Below, piece by piece: positions 43,407-52,389 of a stretch of DNA of 64,000 nucleotides. A model generated the notes under the pieces. The model searched no databases. It was given only the letters and a program-made list of their open reading frames with translations, and was not told the DNA's origin. A program made the translations under genes and the position numbers. The stretch is from 13-2-20CM-66-19 sp963760225. Its GTDB lineage: Bacteria; Pseudomonadota; Gammaproteobacteria; Steroidobacterales; Steroidobacteraceae. Numbering within the stretch: position 1 is the first letter of the stretch; every line of letters begins with the position of its first letter. Where the stretch lies: positions 62,001 through 126,000 of the forward strand of contig CAVXCD010000003.1 of NCBI GenBank assembly GCA_963760225.1, given 5' to 3'.

Positions 43407-44993
43407 ATGAGTCGTCGATCGATCAACCGGCGGTCGTCGGCTTGCGCTGCGCTCATGCTACTTGTCTTTGGTACCACGCACGCAGTCGACCGAGTTGAAC
43501 GTTTGCGTCGATTTGCTGAATCCCAGGTGATCGAGCGGCAGGTACCCTCTGTCGCAATAGCGGTGGCGAAGGATGGGAAGTTCCTTTGGGAACAAGGGTT
43601 CGGGTGGGCGGACCGCGAGCGGCGCATTCCGGCGACGGCCAACACGATGTATTCCCTGGCGTCGACATCGAAGCCGGTAACCGCAACAGCGCTCATGACC
43701 CTTGTCCGCGCTGGAGCGGTGGACCTCGACCATCCGATCAATGAATATCTCGGGAATGCACAAATCCGTGCGGCGATCGGCGACGCGGCGGCGGCCGCAA
43801 CTGTGCGGCGAGTCGCTAACCACTCCTCCGGTCTCCCCGAGCACTATCAGTTCTTCTACGCCAACGAGCCTTGGCGGACACCGACGCCGGAGGAGACGAT
43901 TGCACGGTATGGCGTCCTGATGACAGTGCCGGGGGAGCAATATCAATACTCCAATCTCGGCTACGGAATCCTCAGCTACATGATCAGCCTGCGCTCTGGC
44001 GAGTCGTTCGGCACCTACGTTCGGAAGCACGTGTTCCTACCGCTCGGGATGATCCGGAGTGCCGTCGGACTGGAGCCTTCGCTCGCCGACTTTGTGGCCG
44101 TTCGTTATGGCAGGGACGGGCTTCCCATTCCGCCGTACGAAACCGATCACCCGGGGGCATCTGAGGTGTACGCGAGTGCACACGACCTCGCTCGGTTCGG
44201 TATGTTCCACCTCGAGGAACACTTGGCCGACCAGGTGGCTATCCTGCCAGATTCTCTGATTGACGTAATGCATGAGCCGACCATGAGTGTAGGAGAAGGT
44301 CGAGGTTATGGCGTCGGGTTCGAGATACGGGAGACGGCCGGATATACGGTTATCTCGCACGACGGAGATATGCCGGGCGTGCGGACAGAACTCCGCCTAA
44401 TTCCCTCCGAACGTCTCGTTGTCGTCGTCCTGGCCAACGCCGAGGATCGAATCACGCCGATAGTCGCTGACGAAATCATGCGCGTGTTTCTTCCGAAATG
44501 GCAGGCCACTGAGAATGTCACAGCAGCCCCGCGTAGTGACTTTGTCCCGCCTCTCGAGCTTGTCGGCGCATGGGTTGGGCACGTTGTAGCCGACAATTCC
44601 CGTACCCCGATAGTCTTGCATGTGCAGGCCGATGGCGTGGTGCGGGTTAAGGTCGGCGATCAGCTTGAGACACTTCTCAACGATGCCCGGCTCTCGAAGG
44701 ACGGCATGCTCCGGGGTGTGACGACGGGCGACATTGGATTCGAGGATGAGGTTCGCCGGCCCCATATACTCGGGTTCAAACTGAAACTGAGAGAAGGGGG
44801 TGTAATCAACGGCGCGATCACGACGCGGACGGACAGTTCTGAAGTCGTTCCTACGCACGATCTGTTCCCATCGGTCGCAGGTTCCCCTCGACCGACGCGC
44901 GTGCAGGCACGCGCATTTGTATTGGCAGCGTGGGCGGAACTCGTCAAGCAGGATGGACATGCCGATCTCGCGCAACCGGGCAGGAGCGAATAG
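43407..44993 (+). CDS. exported serine hydrolase (beta-lactamase/class C-like)
   Basis: 528 residues with a signal peptide (SSACAALMLLVFGTTHA). Class C beta-lactamase/esterase motifs: SxxK as STSK (SLASTSKPVTATAL), YxN as YSN (QYQYSNLGYG) and a late HDG (ISHDGDMPG). A C-terminal ~130-residue domain follows the catalytic domain, as in serine hydrolases with a lipocalin-like tail. AGGAGG sits 8 nt before the ATG. It probably cuts an ester or amide in the periplasm; true beta-lactamase activity cannot be claimed. The next gene overlaps by 1 nt. Confidence 0.88.
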   Translation: MSRRSINRRSSACAALMLLVFGTTHAVDRVERLRRFAESQVIERQVPSVAIAVAKDGKFLWEQGFGWADRERRIPATANTMYSLASTSKPVTATALMTLVRAGAVDLDHPINEYLGNAQIRAAIGDAAAAATVRRVANHSSGLPEHYQFFYANEPWRTPTPEETIARYGVLMTVPGEQYQYSNLGYGILSYMISLRSGESFGTYVRKHVFLPLGMIRSAVGLEPSLADFVAVRYGRDGLPIPPYETDHPGASEVYASAHDLARFGMFHLEEHLADQVAILPDSLIDVMHEPTMSVGEGRGYGVGFEIRETAGYTVISHDGDMPGVRTELRLIPSERLVVVVLANAEDRITPIVADEIMRVFLPKWQATENVTAAPRSDFVPPLELVGAWVGHVVADNSRTPIVLHVQADGVVRVKVGDQLETLLNDARLSKDGMLRGVTTGDIGFEDEVRRPHILGFKLKLREGGVINGAITTRTDSSEVVPTHDLFPSVAGSPRPTRVQARAFVLAAWAELVKQDGHADLAQPGRSE

Positions 44994-46147
44994 TGAGTAC
45001 ACCGCGACGTCGCATGTATGCATCTCGGGTAGCAGTCGCCACCGGATGCGTAATGATCTCGATGCACCCGAGCATTACCCAAGCGACCCCCACGGCGAAC
45101 ACCGATCCTGCGCCGAGCATGGCTGCTAACCTCGACTCTCTCGAGATACGCATGGATCGCGGTATTCCTGGAATTCTTGCGGAGCACAAGGTTCCAAGTG
45201 TCTCTATCGCACATATCGAACGAGGCGTTGTCGCGTCTGCTAGCGCCTATGGCGAGCAGAGCCCAGGGGTACTTGCGACGCCCCGCACCTTGTACAACAT
45301 CGCCTCCCTGACGAAGCCCCTTTCCGCCGAGGTCGTATTGCGGCTCGTATCCCAGGGCCGCGTAGGCCTTGACGAGCCGATGTATCGTTACTGGACCGAC
45401 CCGGACATCGCGAACGACGAGCGGCGCAAGCTTCTGACGCCCCGAATAGCTCTTAGCCACCAGACGGGCTTCCCCAACTGGCGTCGCCAGACCAACCACG
45501 TCCTAACGTTCAAGCGAAATCCTGGGGAGGCCTATGGGTACTCTGGCGAAGGCTTCATGTATCTCGCGCGCTTCGTGCAGAACAAGGTAGGCCGCGAGTT
45601 CGACTCGCTTGCGCAAGAACTCGTACTGACACCGACGCACATGTCGGATACGGCCTACACACAGCAACCGTGGTTTGAGAATCGGATCGCCGTTCCGACC
45701 GATGCAAATGGGCGTGCCTTGACGCCCGAGCTTACAGACCATTGGAATGCCGCCGATCTCGTGTATACCACCGCTAACGACTATGCGCTATTCATGATCG
45801 CCGTGATGAATGGGGACGGCCTTACACCGGAGATCGCTGCGGAGCGCACGCAGGTCCAGGCGCGCGAAGGAACGCCGAAATGCTCGCCGGTAAGAGTTAA
45901 CGGGTGTCCCGAAGACTCCGGGTTTGGGCTCGGTTGGGAAGTGATCAAAGTCGCGGGCGAGACCTTCCTAACGCACGATGGGTCGGATGACGGGGTTTCG
46001 ACGTATGCGTATATCAACGTTACGCAAAAGTCTGGCACTGTGATTTTGACGAACAGTGCAAATGGTCGCGCAATCGTTGATCCAATACTCACTCTGCTCG
46101 GTTCGGATATTAGATTTGTGCGTTGTCAGCGCGACGGCTTTTGCTAG
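44993..46147 (+). CDS. exported serine hydrolase (beta-lactamase-like), second copy
   Basis: 384 residues from a GTG at 44993 that overlaps the TAG of the previous gene by one base; AGGAG lies 7 nt upstream. An N-terminal signal-like stretch (ASRVAVATGCVMISMHPSIT) is followed by SxxK as SLTK (NIASLTKPLSAEVVLRL), YGYSGEGFMYLAR in place of YxN, and a late HDG (FLTHDGSDDG). The Asn of YxN is Gly here, so the mechanism may differ. The pair looks like an old duplication, coupled in translation. Confidence 0.85.
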   Translation: MSTPRRRMYASRVAVATGCVMISMHPSITQATPTANTDPAPSMAANLDSLEIRMDRGIPGILAEHKVPSVSIAHIERGVVASASAYGEQSPGVLATPRTLYNIASLTKPLSAEVVLRLVSQGRVGLDEPMYRYWTDPDIANDERRKLLTPRIALSHQTGFPNWRRQTNHVLTFKRNPGEAYGYSGEGFMYLARFVQNKVGREFDSLAQELVLTPTHMSDTAYTQQPWFENRIAVPTDANGRALTPELTDHWNAADLVYTTANDYALFMIAVMNGDGLTPEIAAERTQVQAREGTPKCSPVRVNGCPEDSGFGLGWEVIKVAGETFLTHDGSDDGVSTYAYINVTQKSGTVILTNSANGRAIVDPILTLLGSDIRFVRCQRDGFC

Positions 46148-46317
46148 CTCGCCAGCGAGATGTTGCGTGGCGTAGCGCGTCACGCTCAAGCTCCCGAGTG
46201 GAGTCTTGGCCGCTGACTTCTGGTCTCCGTTCGGGATCGCCCCGCATACCGCTCGTTATGAAAGGTCCCTGAATCTCTCCGCGACTTCATCGTGTTGAGC
46301 TTCCACTGCAGCGTCTC

Positions 46318-46346
46318 TTGACAATTACATTTGGCTTATATAACGT
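46318..46346 (+). promoter_or_regulatory. probable promoter of the ArsR operon
   Basis: A perfect -35 TTGACA (46318-46323) and, 17 bp on, TAACGT (46341-46346) as -10, with an alternative TATAAC two bases earlier. The expected start of transcription falls at or next to the ATG at 46354, so the mRNA may be nearly leaderless. ArsR autoregulation here is plausible. Confidence 0.5.
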
Positions 46347-46353
46347 AGTTGTT

Positions 46354-46689
46354 ATGGTAAGCCTGGACGCATCTTTCTTCGCCCTGTCGGATCCGACTCG
46401 GCGCGCCATCCTCAGTCGTCTCGCTCGCGGCGAGGCCACCGTAATGGAACTCGCTGAGCCTTTTGAGATGACACAACCCGCCATATCGCGCCACCTCAAG
46501 GTGCTTGAGGGAGCGGGGCTGATCGCTCGGCGAGTCGATGGCGCGAAACGACCTTGCCGGCTCGAGAGGAAAGGGATGGAAGCGATCGAACAATGGCTCG
46601 CCGTCATGCGCAAGTCCCTCGAAAGGAATTACCGGCGGCTGGACGACGTGCTGGTCAAGATGCAGCGCGAGACGAAAGGAGAAAAATGA
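46354..46689 (+). CDS. ArsR-family winged-helix repressor
   Basis: 111 residues. FFALSDPTRRAILSRLARGE and the recognition helix MTQPAISRHLKVLEGAGLIA are the classic ArsR/SmtB helix-turn-helix. No CxC metal site is present, as usual for the subgroup paired with AHSA1/SRPBCC genes. No ribosome site precedes the ATG; see the promoter entry. Its stop overlaps the next gene's start by 4 nt (ATGA), so the AHSA1 gene is translated by coupling. Confidence 0.9.
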   Translation: MVSLDASFFALSDPTRRAILSRLARGEATVMELAEPFEMTQPAISRHLKVLEGAGLIARRVDGAKRPCRLERKGMEAIEQWLAVMRKSLERNYRRLDDVLVKMQRETKGEK

Positions 46690-47153
46690 TGGGCAAGATG
46701 ACGCTGAAAACGGAGGGAGATCGGTATGTGGTCGTCACCCGGCGATTCGCCGCTCCGCCGCAAATGGTGTACAGGGCTCACACAGAGCCGGCGCTTGTTC
46801 AACAATGGCTGCTTGGCCCCGAGGGTTGGACAATGCCGGTTTGCATCAACGAGGCCAAGCCCGGAGGGAAGATCCGCTACGAGTGGGCGGACGGGAAAGG
46901 CCGCGGGTTCTGCCTGACCGGGGAGTACGTCGAAATCGTGCCCGGCAGCAAGATCATTCACATTGAGCGGATACATCTGCCCGATCCAACACCAGACAGT
47001 CGAATAGAGACGCGCTTCGAGACGGATGGCAACGGCACGTTAATGACTATGCGGATGACGCTGCCGAACGAAAAGGCGCGCGCGGCCATGCTGGCTACTG
47101 GAATGGAACATGGCATGGAGGCAAGTTATATCCGGCTTGACAAAATGCTTTGA
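46686..47153 (+). CDS. SRPBCC/AHSA1-domain protein
   Basis: 155 residues. The START-like fold is shown by VTRRFAAPPQMVYRAHTEPA, VQQWLLGPEGWTMPVCINEA, GGKIRYEWADGKG and the late TRFETDGNGTLMTMRMTLP. AHSA1 proteins of this kind bind small hydrophobic ligands or act as conjugating factors. AGGAG precedes the ATG. It is the second gene of the ArsR operon, a common bacterial arrangement. Confidence 0.9.
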   Translation: MMGKMTLKTEGDRYVVVTRRFAAPPQMVYRAHTEPALVQQWLLGPEGWTMPVCINEAKPGGKIRYEWADGKGRGFCLTGEYVEIVPGSKIIHIERIHLPDPTPDSRIETRFETDGNGTLMTMRMTLPNEKARAAMLATGMEHGMEASYIRLDKML

Positions 47154-47213
47154 CGACGGCCGTCGATGATCGACAGCAGGTTGCCGCTTTTATCGGAGGC
47201 AGGAGTACCTTAC

Positions 47214-47591
47214 ATGGTCAAGCGAGTGATACCCCGAACTATCGATGAGTATATTTCAGCGGCGCCGCCTGAATGTCAGACGATCCTCGAAAAGATTAGG
47301 AAGACCATTCGACAGACTGCGCCGCGGGCGAAAGAAACCATTAGCTACGGAATGCCGGCACTCAAGCAACAAGGCATCTTGGTGTACTTTGCTGCGTTCA
47401 AGAAGCACATCGCGCTGTATCCGCCGGTGCGGGGCGACGAGAAACTGATGCGAGATGTGGCGCGTTACGCAGGCGCCAAGGGCAATCTAAAGTTCCCGCT
47501 GGGGCGGCGTATCCCCTATGGCCTCATCCGCCGCGTCGTGAAGAACCGGCTCTTGGACGAGCAGAGGCAGGTGCAGGCGGCGCGAAGATGA
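47214..47591 (+). CDS. DUF1801-family protein
   Basis: 125 residues from the ATG at 47214 (AGGAG 9 nt upstream; an ATG at 47166 lacks one). DUF1801 pattern: RTIDEYISAAPPECQTILEK, ETISYGMPALKQQGILVYFA, YPPVRGDEKLM, LKFPLGRRIPYGLIRRVV. The family is YdhG/YjhB-like and often co-occurs with ArsR and SRPBCC genes; its function is not firmly known. Confidence 0.88.
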   Translation: MVKRVIPRTIDEYISAAPPECQTILEKIRKTIRQTAPRAKETISYGMPALKQQGILVYFAAFKKHIALYPPVRGDEKLMRDVARYAGAKGNLKFPLGRRIPYGLIRRVVKNRLLDEQRQVQAARR

Positions 47592-47612
47592 CGGCACTGC
47601 AAAGGTATTTGT

Positions 47613-48272
47613 CTACTGCGGTGGCAGCCGCGCCTTGATGTGCGTCAACTCTTCCTTCAGTTGCCGCACCTCTTCTTCCAAGCGCTCGAGGCGGGAAGGC
47701 GCGGGCGCGGAGGCCGCTGAAGGCCCCCGGATCGACTCCTCCGTGAGGGTGGGAATCGTGACGGCTCCGCTGAACAGGTGTGCGTAGCGCGAATCGCGGC
47801 GACCGGGTTCGCGTGACAGCCGCACGACGAACGGCCCATCCTCGCGGCTGCTCAGGCTCTCGAGCGCCGTCTCGACCTGCCCCACCTCGGAAAAGGACGC
47901 CATGCGGGCGGCGCGGGTGCGTAGCTCTCCGGGGGTCTGAGGCCCGCGGACGAGCAGCTCGCAGACGATCGCGAGCTCCTGCGGCGTGAACTTCAGTGGC
48001 TCGAACTCGGTGTTGCAGAACCGGTGCTGGTACTTCGGCACCCGACTGCCGAAGCCTGATTTTTCGATCACGAGGTGCTTTCTGATCAGTTGATCCAGGG
48101 CGGTCTGAATCTCCGCCTCGTCCGCCGACATGACCGGGTCGCGGTTGCTCTTCTGGTTACACGCATTGACCAGTGCGTTCAATGACAGCGGATACTGGTC
48201 GGGTGTCGTTATCTGTTTCTCGATGAGACAGCCGATAATGCGTGCCTCGATTGGCGAGAGTTCAATGTTCAT
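47613..48272 (-). CDS. yceH: YceH/UPF0502 family protein
   Basis: 219 residues. Two winged-helix units: SPIEARIIGCLIEKQITTPD and NALVNACNQKSNRDPVM at the start, and FTPQELAIVCELLVRGPQTP in the second. Typical of the DUF480/YceH family. The last ~35 residues form a short coiled coil (RLERLEEEVRQLKEELTHI). Role not established; DNA binding is assumed from the fold. It stands alone, convergent with DUF1801. Confidence 0.93.
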   Translation of the reverse strand: MNIELSPIEARIIGCLIEKQITTPDQYPLSLNALVNACNQKSNRDPVMSADEAEIQTALDQLIRKHLVIEKSGFGSRVPKYQHRFCNTEFEPLKFTPQELAIVCELLVRGPQTPGELRTRAARMASFSEVGQVETALESLSSREDGPFVVRLSREPGRRDSRYAHLFSGAVTIPTLTEESIRGPSAASAPAPSRLERLEEEVRQLKEELTHIKARLPPQ

Positions 48273-48521
48273 GGGTAGGGACTATCACAAGCGGGAGCAG
48301 GGTTCGCGCTGCTTGGGGGAGCCGACATAATCGGTATCTTATTGGCGCAGTGTCCGCTTTCACAACTACGAACCACCCAAACGCCAGCGACGAATTTCAT
48401 CCAACGCAAAGAGCGCGGGCTGGGTGCCCAACGCGTCGATGGCGATGTTCACCCGGCGGGCAGACGCAAACAGCTGCCATCCGTTGCCATTGAGACGTCC
48501 GCCGGAATAAAGTGGCCCGCG

Positions 48522-49304
48522 ATGATCGAAGACGCTTGGGCGGCCCACGTGACGAAGCGACGATCGACAGTATTGCTCGTGCTGCTCGCCGTCGGCTGGG
48601 CTCTGGCGTTAGTGACGGCTGCGCCCAGCTTCGCAGGGGATCCATTCGCGGGAGTGAAAATCACCTCCGCGCTGGTCATCGGCAACAGCAAGTACGTCAA
48701 TCTTGAGCCGCTCCTGAATCCGAGTAATGATGCCGTCGCGCTCGCGGCGGCGTTGCGCAAGCGCGGCATACCCGTGTCCTTGAAGCTCGATGCCGATTTG
48801 CGGGCCTTGAAGGCGGAAATCGCCGAGTTTCGGAAACAGAATAAGCCTGGCAGCACCTCGTTATTTTTCTTCTCCGGGCACGGCTGGAACTTGCAGAACC
48901 GCAATTACATTTTTGGGGTCGACGCCCCAAAGGGCGACGATCTGCTGGCCGGAAAGAACTTGGATCAGGTTCTTCTGGTCGCCGATGTCTACGAGGGAAT
49001 CGCGGGACGAATGTTGGTGCTTCTCGACACCCATGGCAATCCGAGCGAAGTCCCGAATAACGTCGTGTTGTCCTACTCCGGTTCGACGAGCCACGAAGCG
49101 TTGGACAGTTACCCCTTGCCGGACGGAAAAATGAGTCAGAACTCGCCTTACACGGCCAGCCTGATTGAGACGCTGGACGGGAACCATAAGAATTTGCCGA
49201 CCGCATTTCTGGATCTGTCGCAGCGGGTCGTCGATAAGACCAATGGTGCGCAGATCCCGTGGGTGTCCCGCTCGATCAATGCTGCGGCCTCCTGGACGCC
49301 TTAG
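48522..49304 (+). CDS. exported caspase-like (C14) protein lacking the catalytic cysteine
   Basis: 260 residues from the ATG at 48522, with an N-terminal hydrophobic signal (STVLLVLLAVGWALALVTAA). The caspase/metacaspase p20-like fold is shown by ALVIGNSKYVNLEPLLNPSN and the catalytic-His strand LFFFSGHGW (His120). Where the catalytic strand reads LDACR in active enzymes it reads LLDTHGNP here, so His171 takes the Cys position. It is thus probably a pseudoprotease. It converges on the ECF/kinase operon. Start certainty is moderate, since no strong ribosome site is visible. Confidence 0.75.
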   Translation: MIEDAWAAHVTKRRSTVLLVLLAVGWALALVTAAPSFAGDPFAGVKITSALVIGNSKYVNLEPLLNPSNDAVALAAALRKRGIPVSLKLDADLRALKAEIAEFRKQNKPGSTSLFFFSGHGWNLQNRNYIFGVDAPKGDDLLAGKNLDQVLLVADVYEGIAGRMLVLLDTHGNPSEVPNNVVLSYSGSTSHEALDSYPLPDGKMSQNSPYTASLIETLDGNHKNLPTAFLDLSQRVVDKTNGAQIPWVSRSINAAASWTP

Positions 49305-49378
49305 GAAATCATGGAGCGGCCTCGGGTGACCATGACGCGCTATCGGCGTCCTAGTCCAGGCCGAGGATCTGGCTGATC

Positions 49379-52336
49379 TCAATGCGTGTCGGATTCCTTC
49401 GCGCGCTCGATAAGCACAACGCTCGAGCTCTCCTGAACGCGCTCGAAAACAATTTCGGCGCCATCCGGCGAAACGTCGAAATCGCCGATCACGAAGCTTG
49501 CTGGCAAATCGGTGAGCTGCCGCTCAGCGCCGGTCTGCGGATTCAACTGCCAGAAATCCTTGCGGTCGATCGCGCCCCGAAGAAACACCAACGCTCCGGA
49601 ATTGCGTGCGAACGCAACCCGTCGCGCGCCATTTGTCAGGATCAGACCTGGCATGTTGTAAGGTCTGCCGTCGGGAGCCGAAGCGCGCAGCGGAAATATG
49701 GTGGCCACCTGGGCACCGGTATAGACGAAGTACTTTCCGTCGGGTGACCACACGGGATCCACAGAATAGTCCGACACGATCGACTGCGGTGGAGTGGCAT
49801 CGAGGAAGATCCTCGCGAGCCGCGGTTCGCCGTCACTCACGATCGCGCCCAAGATTGATTGCGAATCCGGAGCCCAGGCCAGATTGCCAGCGAAGGCGAG
49901 CGTTGCGGTGACCTCTTTAGGGTTCTGGCCGTCATTGTCAACGGCATATAACTGCGTCGCACCGCCTCTCTCTACGGTGAAGGCAATGCGGCGACCGTCC
50001 GGTGAGATGCTAGGCGCGCCAACCCGATCGACCGTTGCATCGCCCCAAAGCTCGGTTGCGGTCCCGTTCGCGTACTTCCAGATCCCGCGCCGCGCACCAC
50101 CGTTCGACACATACGCGATGTAACCCGGCCCGAAGCGCGGTGCGGCGGCACTCTGGGAGACAGGCGCGATCCGGTCGGCCGCACCCTGGAACGGTGCGCC
50201 GCTGCCGACGGTTACACGCCATAGATCTGAGCGAGAGTCGGCGACAGTCGCCAAGAGGCGTGTGCGATCCGCGTTCGCGGCGAGAGAAGTATAACGTTCC
50301 AGGCCGACGCTGACACGGCGCGAGCGCTTCAGCGTTACATCCAGGACATACAACCAGGGCCCCGAGCCGTCAGCGTCGGTCGCCAGGTACAGAAGTGTGC
50401 GCGCGTCGAGCAACACCGGATAGGTAACCCGGGTGTGGTGAAACGTGAGTCGCTCGAGACCCGCCCCGGAGGGTCGCAGCCGCCAAATGTCCCAGTCGGC
50501 GGACGGAGGGTCGCCGCGTACGAAATAGATGAACTCCCCATCGGGTGACCAGGTCAGAAAGTGGCAGTGAATCCCAGGCGCGGCGACGTAAATCTGCTGC
50601 GCTGTTGCCTCGGTGGCCGCGCGCACGAATAGCGGATCTCCAGGCGCCGTCGTGTGAAAAACCAGGCGTCCACCGTCCGCAGACCAGTTGAACTCGGCGA
50701 CTTCCGGCAAGTACGGCTGCAACGCGCCGCCTGCCGTTGGCGCAGCCATTACGTTGATGTCCTGGGCCTGCGCTCCGTCGCCAACGCGTGTCCAAAAGGT
50801 AACCAGTGAACCGTCGGGAGAGAATTCAACCGTACGGATTTCGGGATTTCGCAGCTGCTGAAACTTTCCTTCAGTCAGGTTGCGGTAACGGTTGGTACCG
50901 ATCTCCGTCAACCAGACATCGAGATGTCCGTCATGGGCGGCGAGAAACGCTGCGAATCTTCCGTCGCGGGAGATAGCAGCCGCCTGCTCGGTACCGGCGA
51001 AATCCGTGAGGCGCAGAACCCTTGCCCGCGCCAGCGGATCGAGCCACAGATGGCCGGGTGTCTGGCGGAGCGGCCCCACGACGAGGAGCGCGATCGCAGC
51101 AACAACGGCGGCGACCGCCGTAGCGGTGACTCCCACCACGGTTCGGTTACGCCGCAGGAACTTCCACAGACGATCTGCGAATCGAGCTGGTAGCGCCCTG
51201 ATGGGTCTTGCGTGCAGATAGCGCCGCAGGTCCTCCGCCAGGGCTGCTACGCTCGCGTAGCGCCTCGCGGGTTCTTTGGCGAGAGCTTTGAGCGCAATGG
51301 CGTCCAGATCGCCCCGCAGTTGCCGAGCCAGCTTTTCCGGTGTCGTGCCGCGGGGCGCCATGGCGTCCGGCCCGAGCTGTGTGCTGGGCTTCTTCACCTC
51401 GACCGCGGTAATGGCGTCTTCGAGCAAGCCGATCGAGGCCGCGTTTCTGAGCCGGTAAGGCCGGACGCCAGTCAGCAGCTCGTACAACAGCACACCCAGA
51501 GAGTAGATGTCACCGCGGGCATCGACCGACTCACCACGCAGCAGCTCGGGGCTGGCGTAGTCCGGGGTAAGTGCCCGACCGTGAAGGTTCGTGAGCTCCG
51601 TCAGTTGTGGCTCGTCCGGTTCCAGCAGTGTTGCAACGCCAAAGTCCAGCAGCCGAACCTGGCCTGACTCGGTCACCAGCACGTTGGAGGGCTTGAGGTC
51701 TCGATGGATAACCTGCTTCTCATGCGCGTATTGCACCGCTTCCAGCATCTGTAGAAACAACTCCAAGCGAGCGCGGATCCCGAGACGATGCGCATCACAC
51801 CATTCGGTCAGAGGGCTGCCTTCAACGTACTCCATCGACAAATAAGGCAGCCCATTGGGATCCACTCCCGCGTCGTACAAACGCGCGATGTGAGGATGCT
51901 CGAGGCTTGCCAGGATGTCGCGCTCGCGGGCAAAGCGTTGCTCTAGATCGGCGCGCAGGCGACCCACCAGCGGCAGCTTCAGCGCCACTTCCCGCTTGAA
52001 GGCACCATCGGCACGCCGCGCGAGCCACACTTCGGCCATACCGCCGCCACCGAGCGGCCGAATCAGCTGATACGGTCCGACGCGTGCGCAGATTTGCAGG
52101 CCGCTTGCGGAGGGCGCTCCCACTTCGGTTGCGCCAAGCTGCGGCGGCGCGGCAAGCCTCTCAATTTCCGCGAGCTCGGCGTCCCCGGGCAATAACGCGG
52201 CTAGCAATGCCTGGGCAAGGTCCTGGTGCTCCTTTGGCAACGCCTTGACCCAAGCGCGGCGCCCGGCCGCATCGAGTGGCAGCGCCTCATCGAGGAGACG
52301 GCTCATCCGCGTCATCTGGGGAATCGATAGCCCCAT
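49379..52336 (-). CDS. Ser/Thr protein kinase with C-terminal beta-propeller
   Basis: 985 residues. Kinase domain (~86-375): P-loop GGGGMAEVW, VAIK-type Lys120 (EVALKLP), HRDLKPSN (211-218), DFG (231-233). Membrane helix at ~399-423. The extracellular part holds TolB/PD40-type WD-like repeats (for example SPDGRRIAFTVE, SPDGSLVTFWTR, SWSPDGEFIYFVR). The design is that of Hanks-type PknB-like kinases that sense with an outer propeller. It is downstream of the ECF sigma gene (53-nt gap), so it probably works with it. Confidence 0.95.
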   Translation of the reverse strand: MGLSIPQMTRMSRLLDEALPLDAAGRRAWVKALPKEHQDLAQALLAALLPGDAELAEIERLAAPPQLGATEVGAPSASGLQICARVGPYQLIRPLGGGGMAEVWLARRADGAFKREVALKLPLVGRLRADLEQRFARERDILASLEHPHIARLYDAGVDPNGLPYLSMEYVEGSPLTEWCDAHRLGIRARLELFLQMLEAVQYAHEKQVIHRDLKPSNVLVTESGQVRLLDFGVATLLEPDEPQLTELTNLHGRALTPDYASPELLRGESVDARGDIYSLGVLLYELLTGVRPYRLRNAASIGLLEDAITAVEVKKPSTQLGPDAMAPRGTTPEKLARQLRGDLDAIALKALAKEPARRYASVAALAEDLRRYLHARPIRALPARFADRLWKFLRRNRTVVGVTATAVAAVVAAIALLVVGPLRQTPGHLWLDPLARARVLRLTDFAGTEQAAAISRDGRFAAFLAAHDGHLDVWLTEIGTNRYRNLTEGKFQQLRNPEIRTVEFSPDGSLVTFWTRVGDGAQAQDINVMAAPTAGGALQPYLPEVAEFNWSADGGRLVFHTTAPGDPLFVRAATEATAQQIYVAAPGIHCHFLTWSPDGEFIYFVRGDPPSADWDIWRLRPSGAGLERLTFHHTRVTYPVLLDARTLLYLATDADGSGPWLYVLDVTLKRSRRVSVGLERYTSLAANADRTRLLATVADSRSDLWRVTVGSGAPFQGAADRIAPVSQSAAAPRFGPGYIAYVSNGGARRGIWKYANGTATELWGDATVDRVGAPSISPDGRRIAFTVERGGATQLYAVDNDGQNPKEVTATLAFAGNLAWAPDSQSILGAIVSDGEPRLARIFLDATPPQSIVSDYSVDPVWSPDGKYFVYTGAQVATIFPLRASAPDGRPYNMPGLILTNGARRVAFARNSGALVFLRGAIDRKDFWQLNPQTGAERQLTDLPASFVIGDFDVSPDGAEIVFERVQESSSVVLIERAKESDTH

Positions 52337-52389
52337 GCGTCCCCTCAGCCGACGGTTCGATCAAGACTCGATGCTGGCCGCTTCATCGC

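Noticed and set aside
43407..46147. Antibiotic resistance beta-lactamases
   Set aside because: SxxK folds of this class are mostly esterases or peptidases; nothing in the sequence proves beta-lactam hydrolysis, and the second protein lacks YxN.
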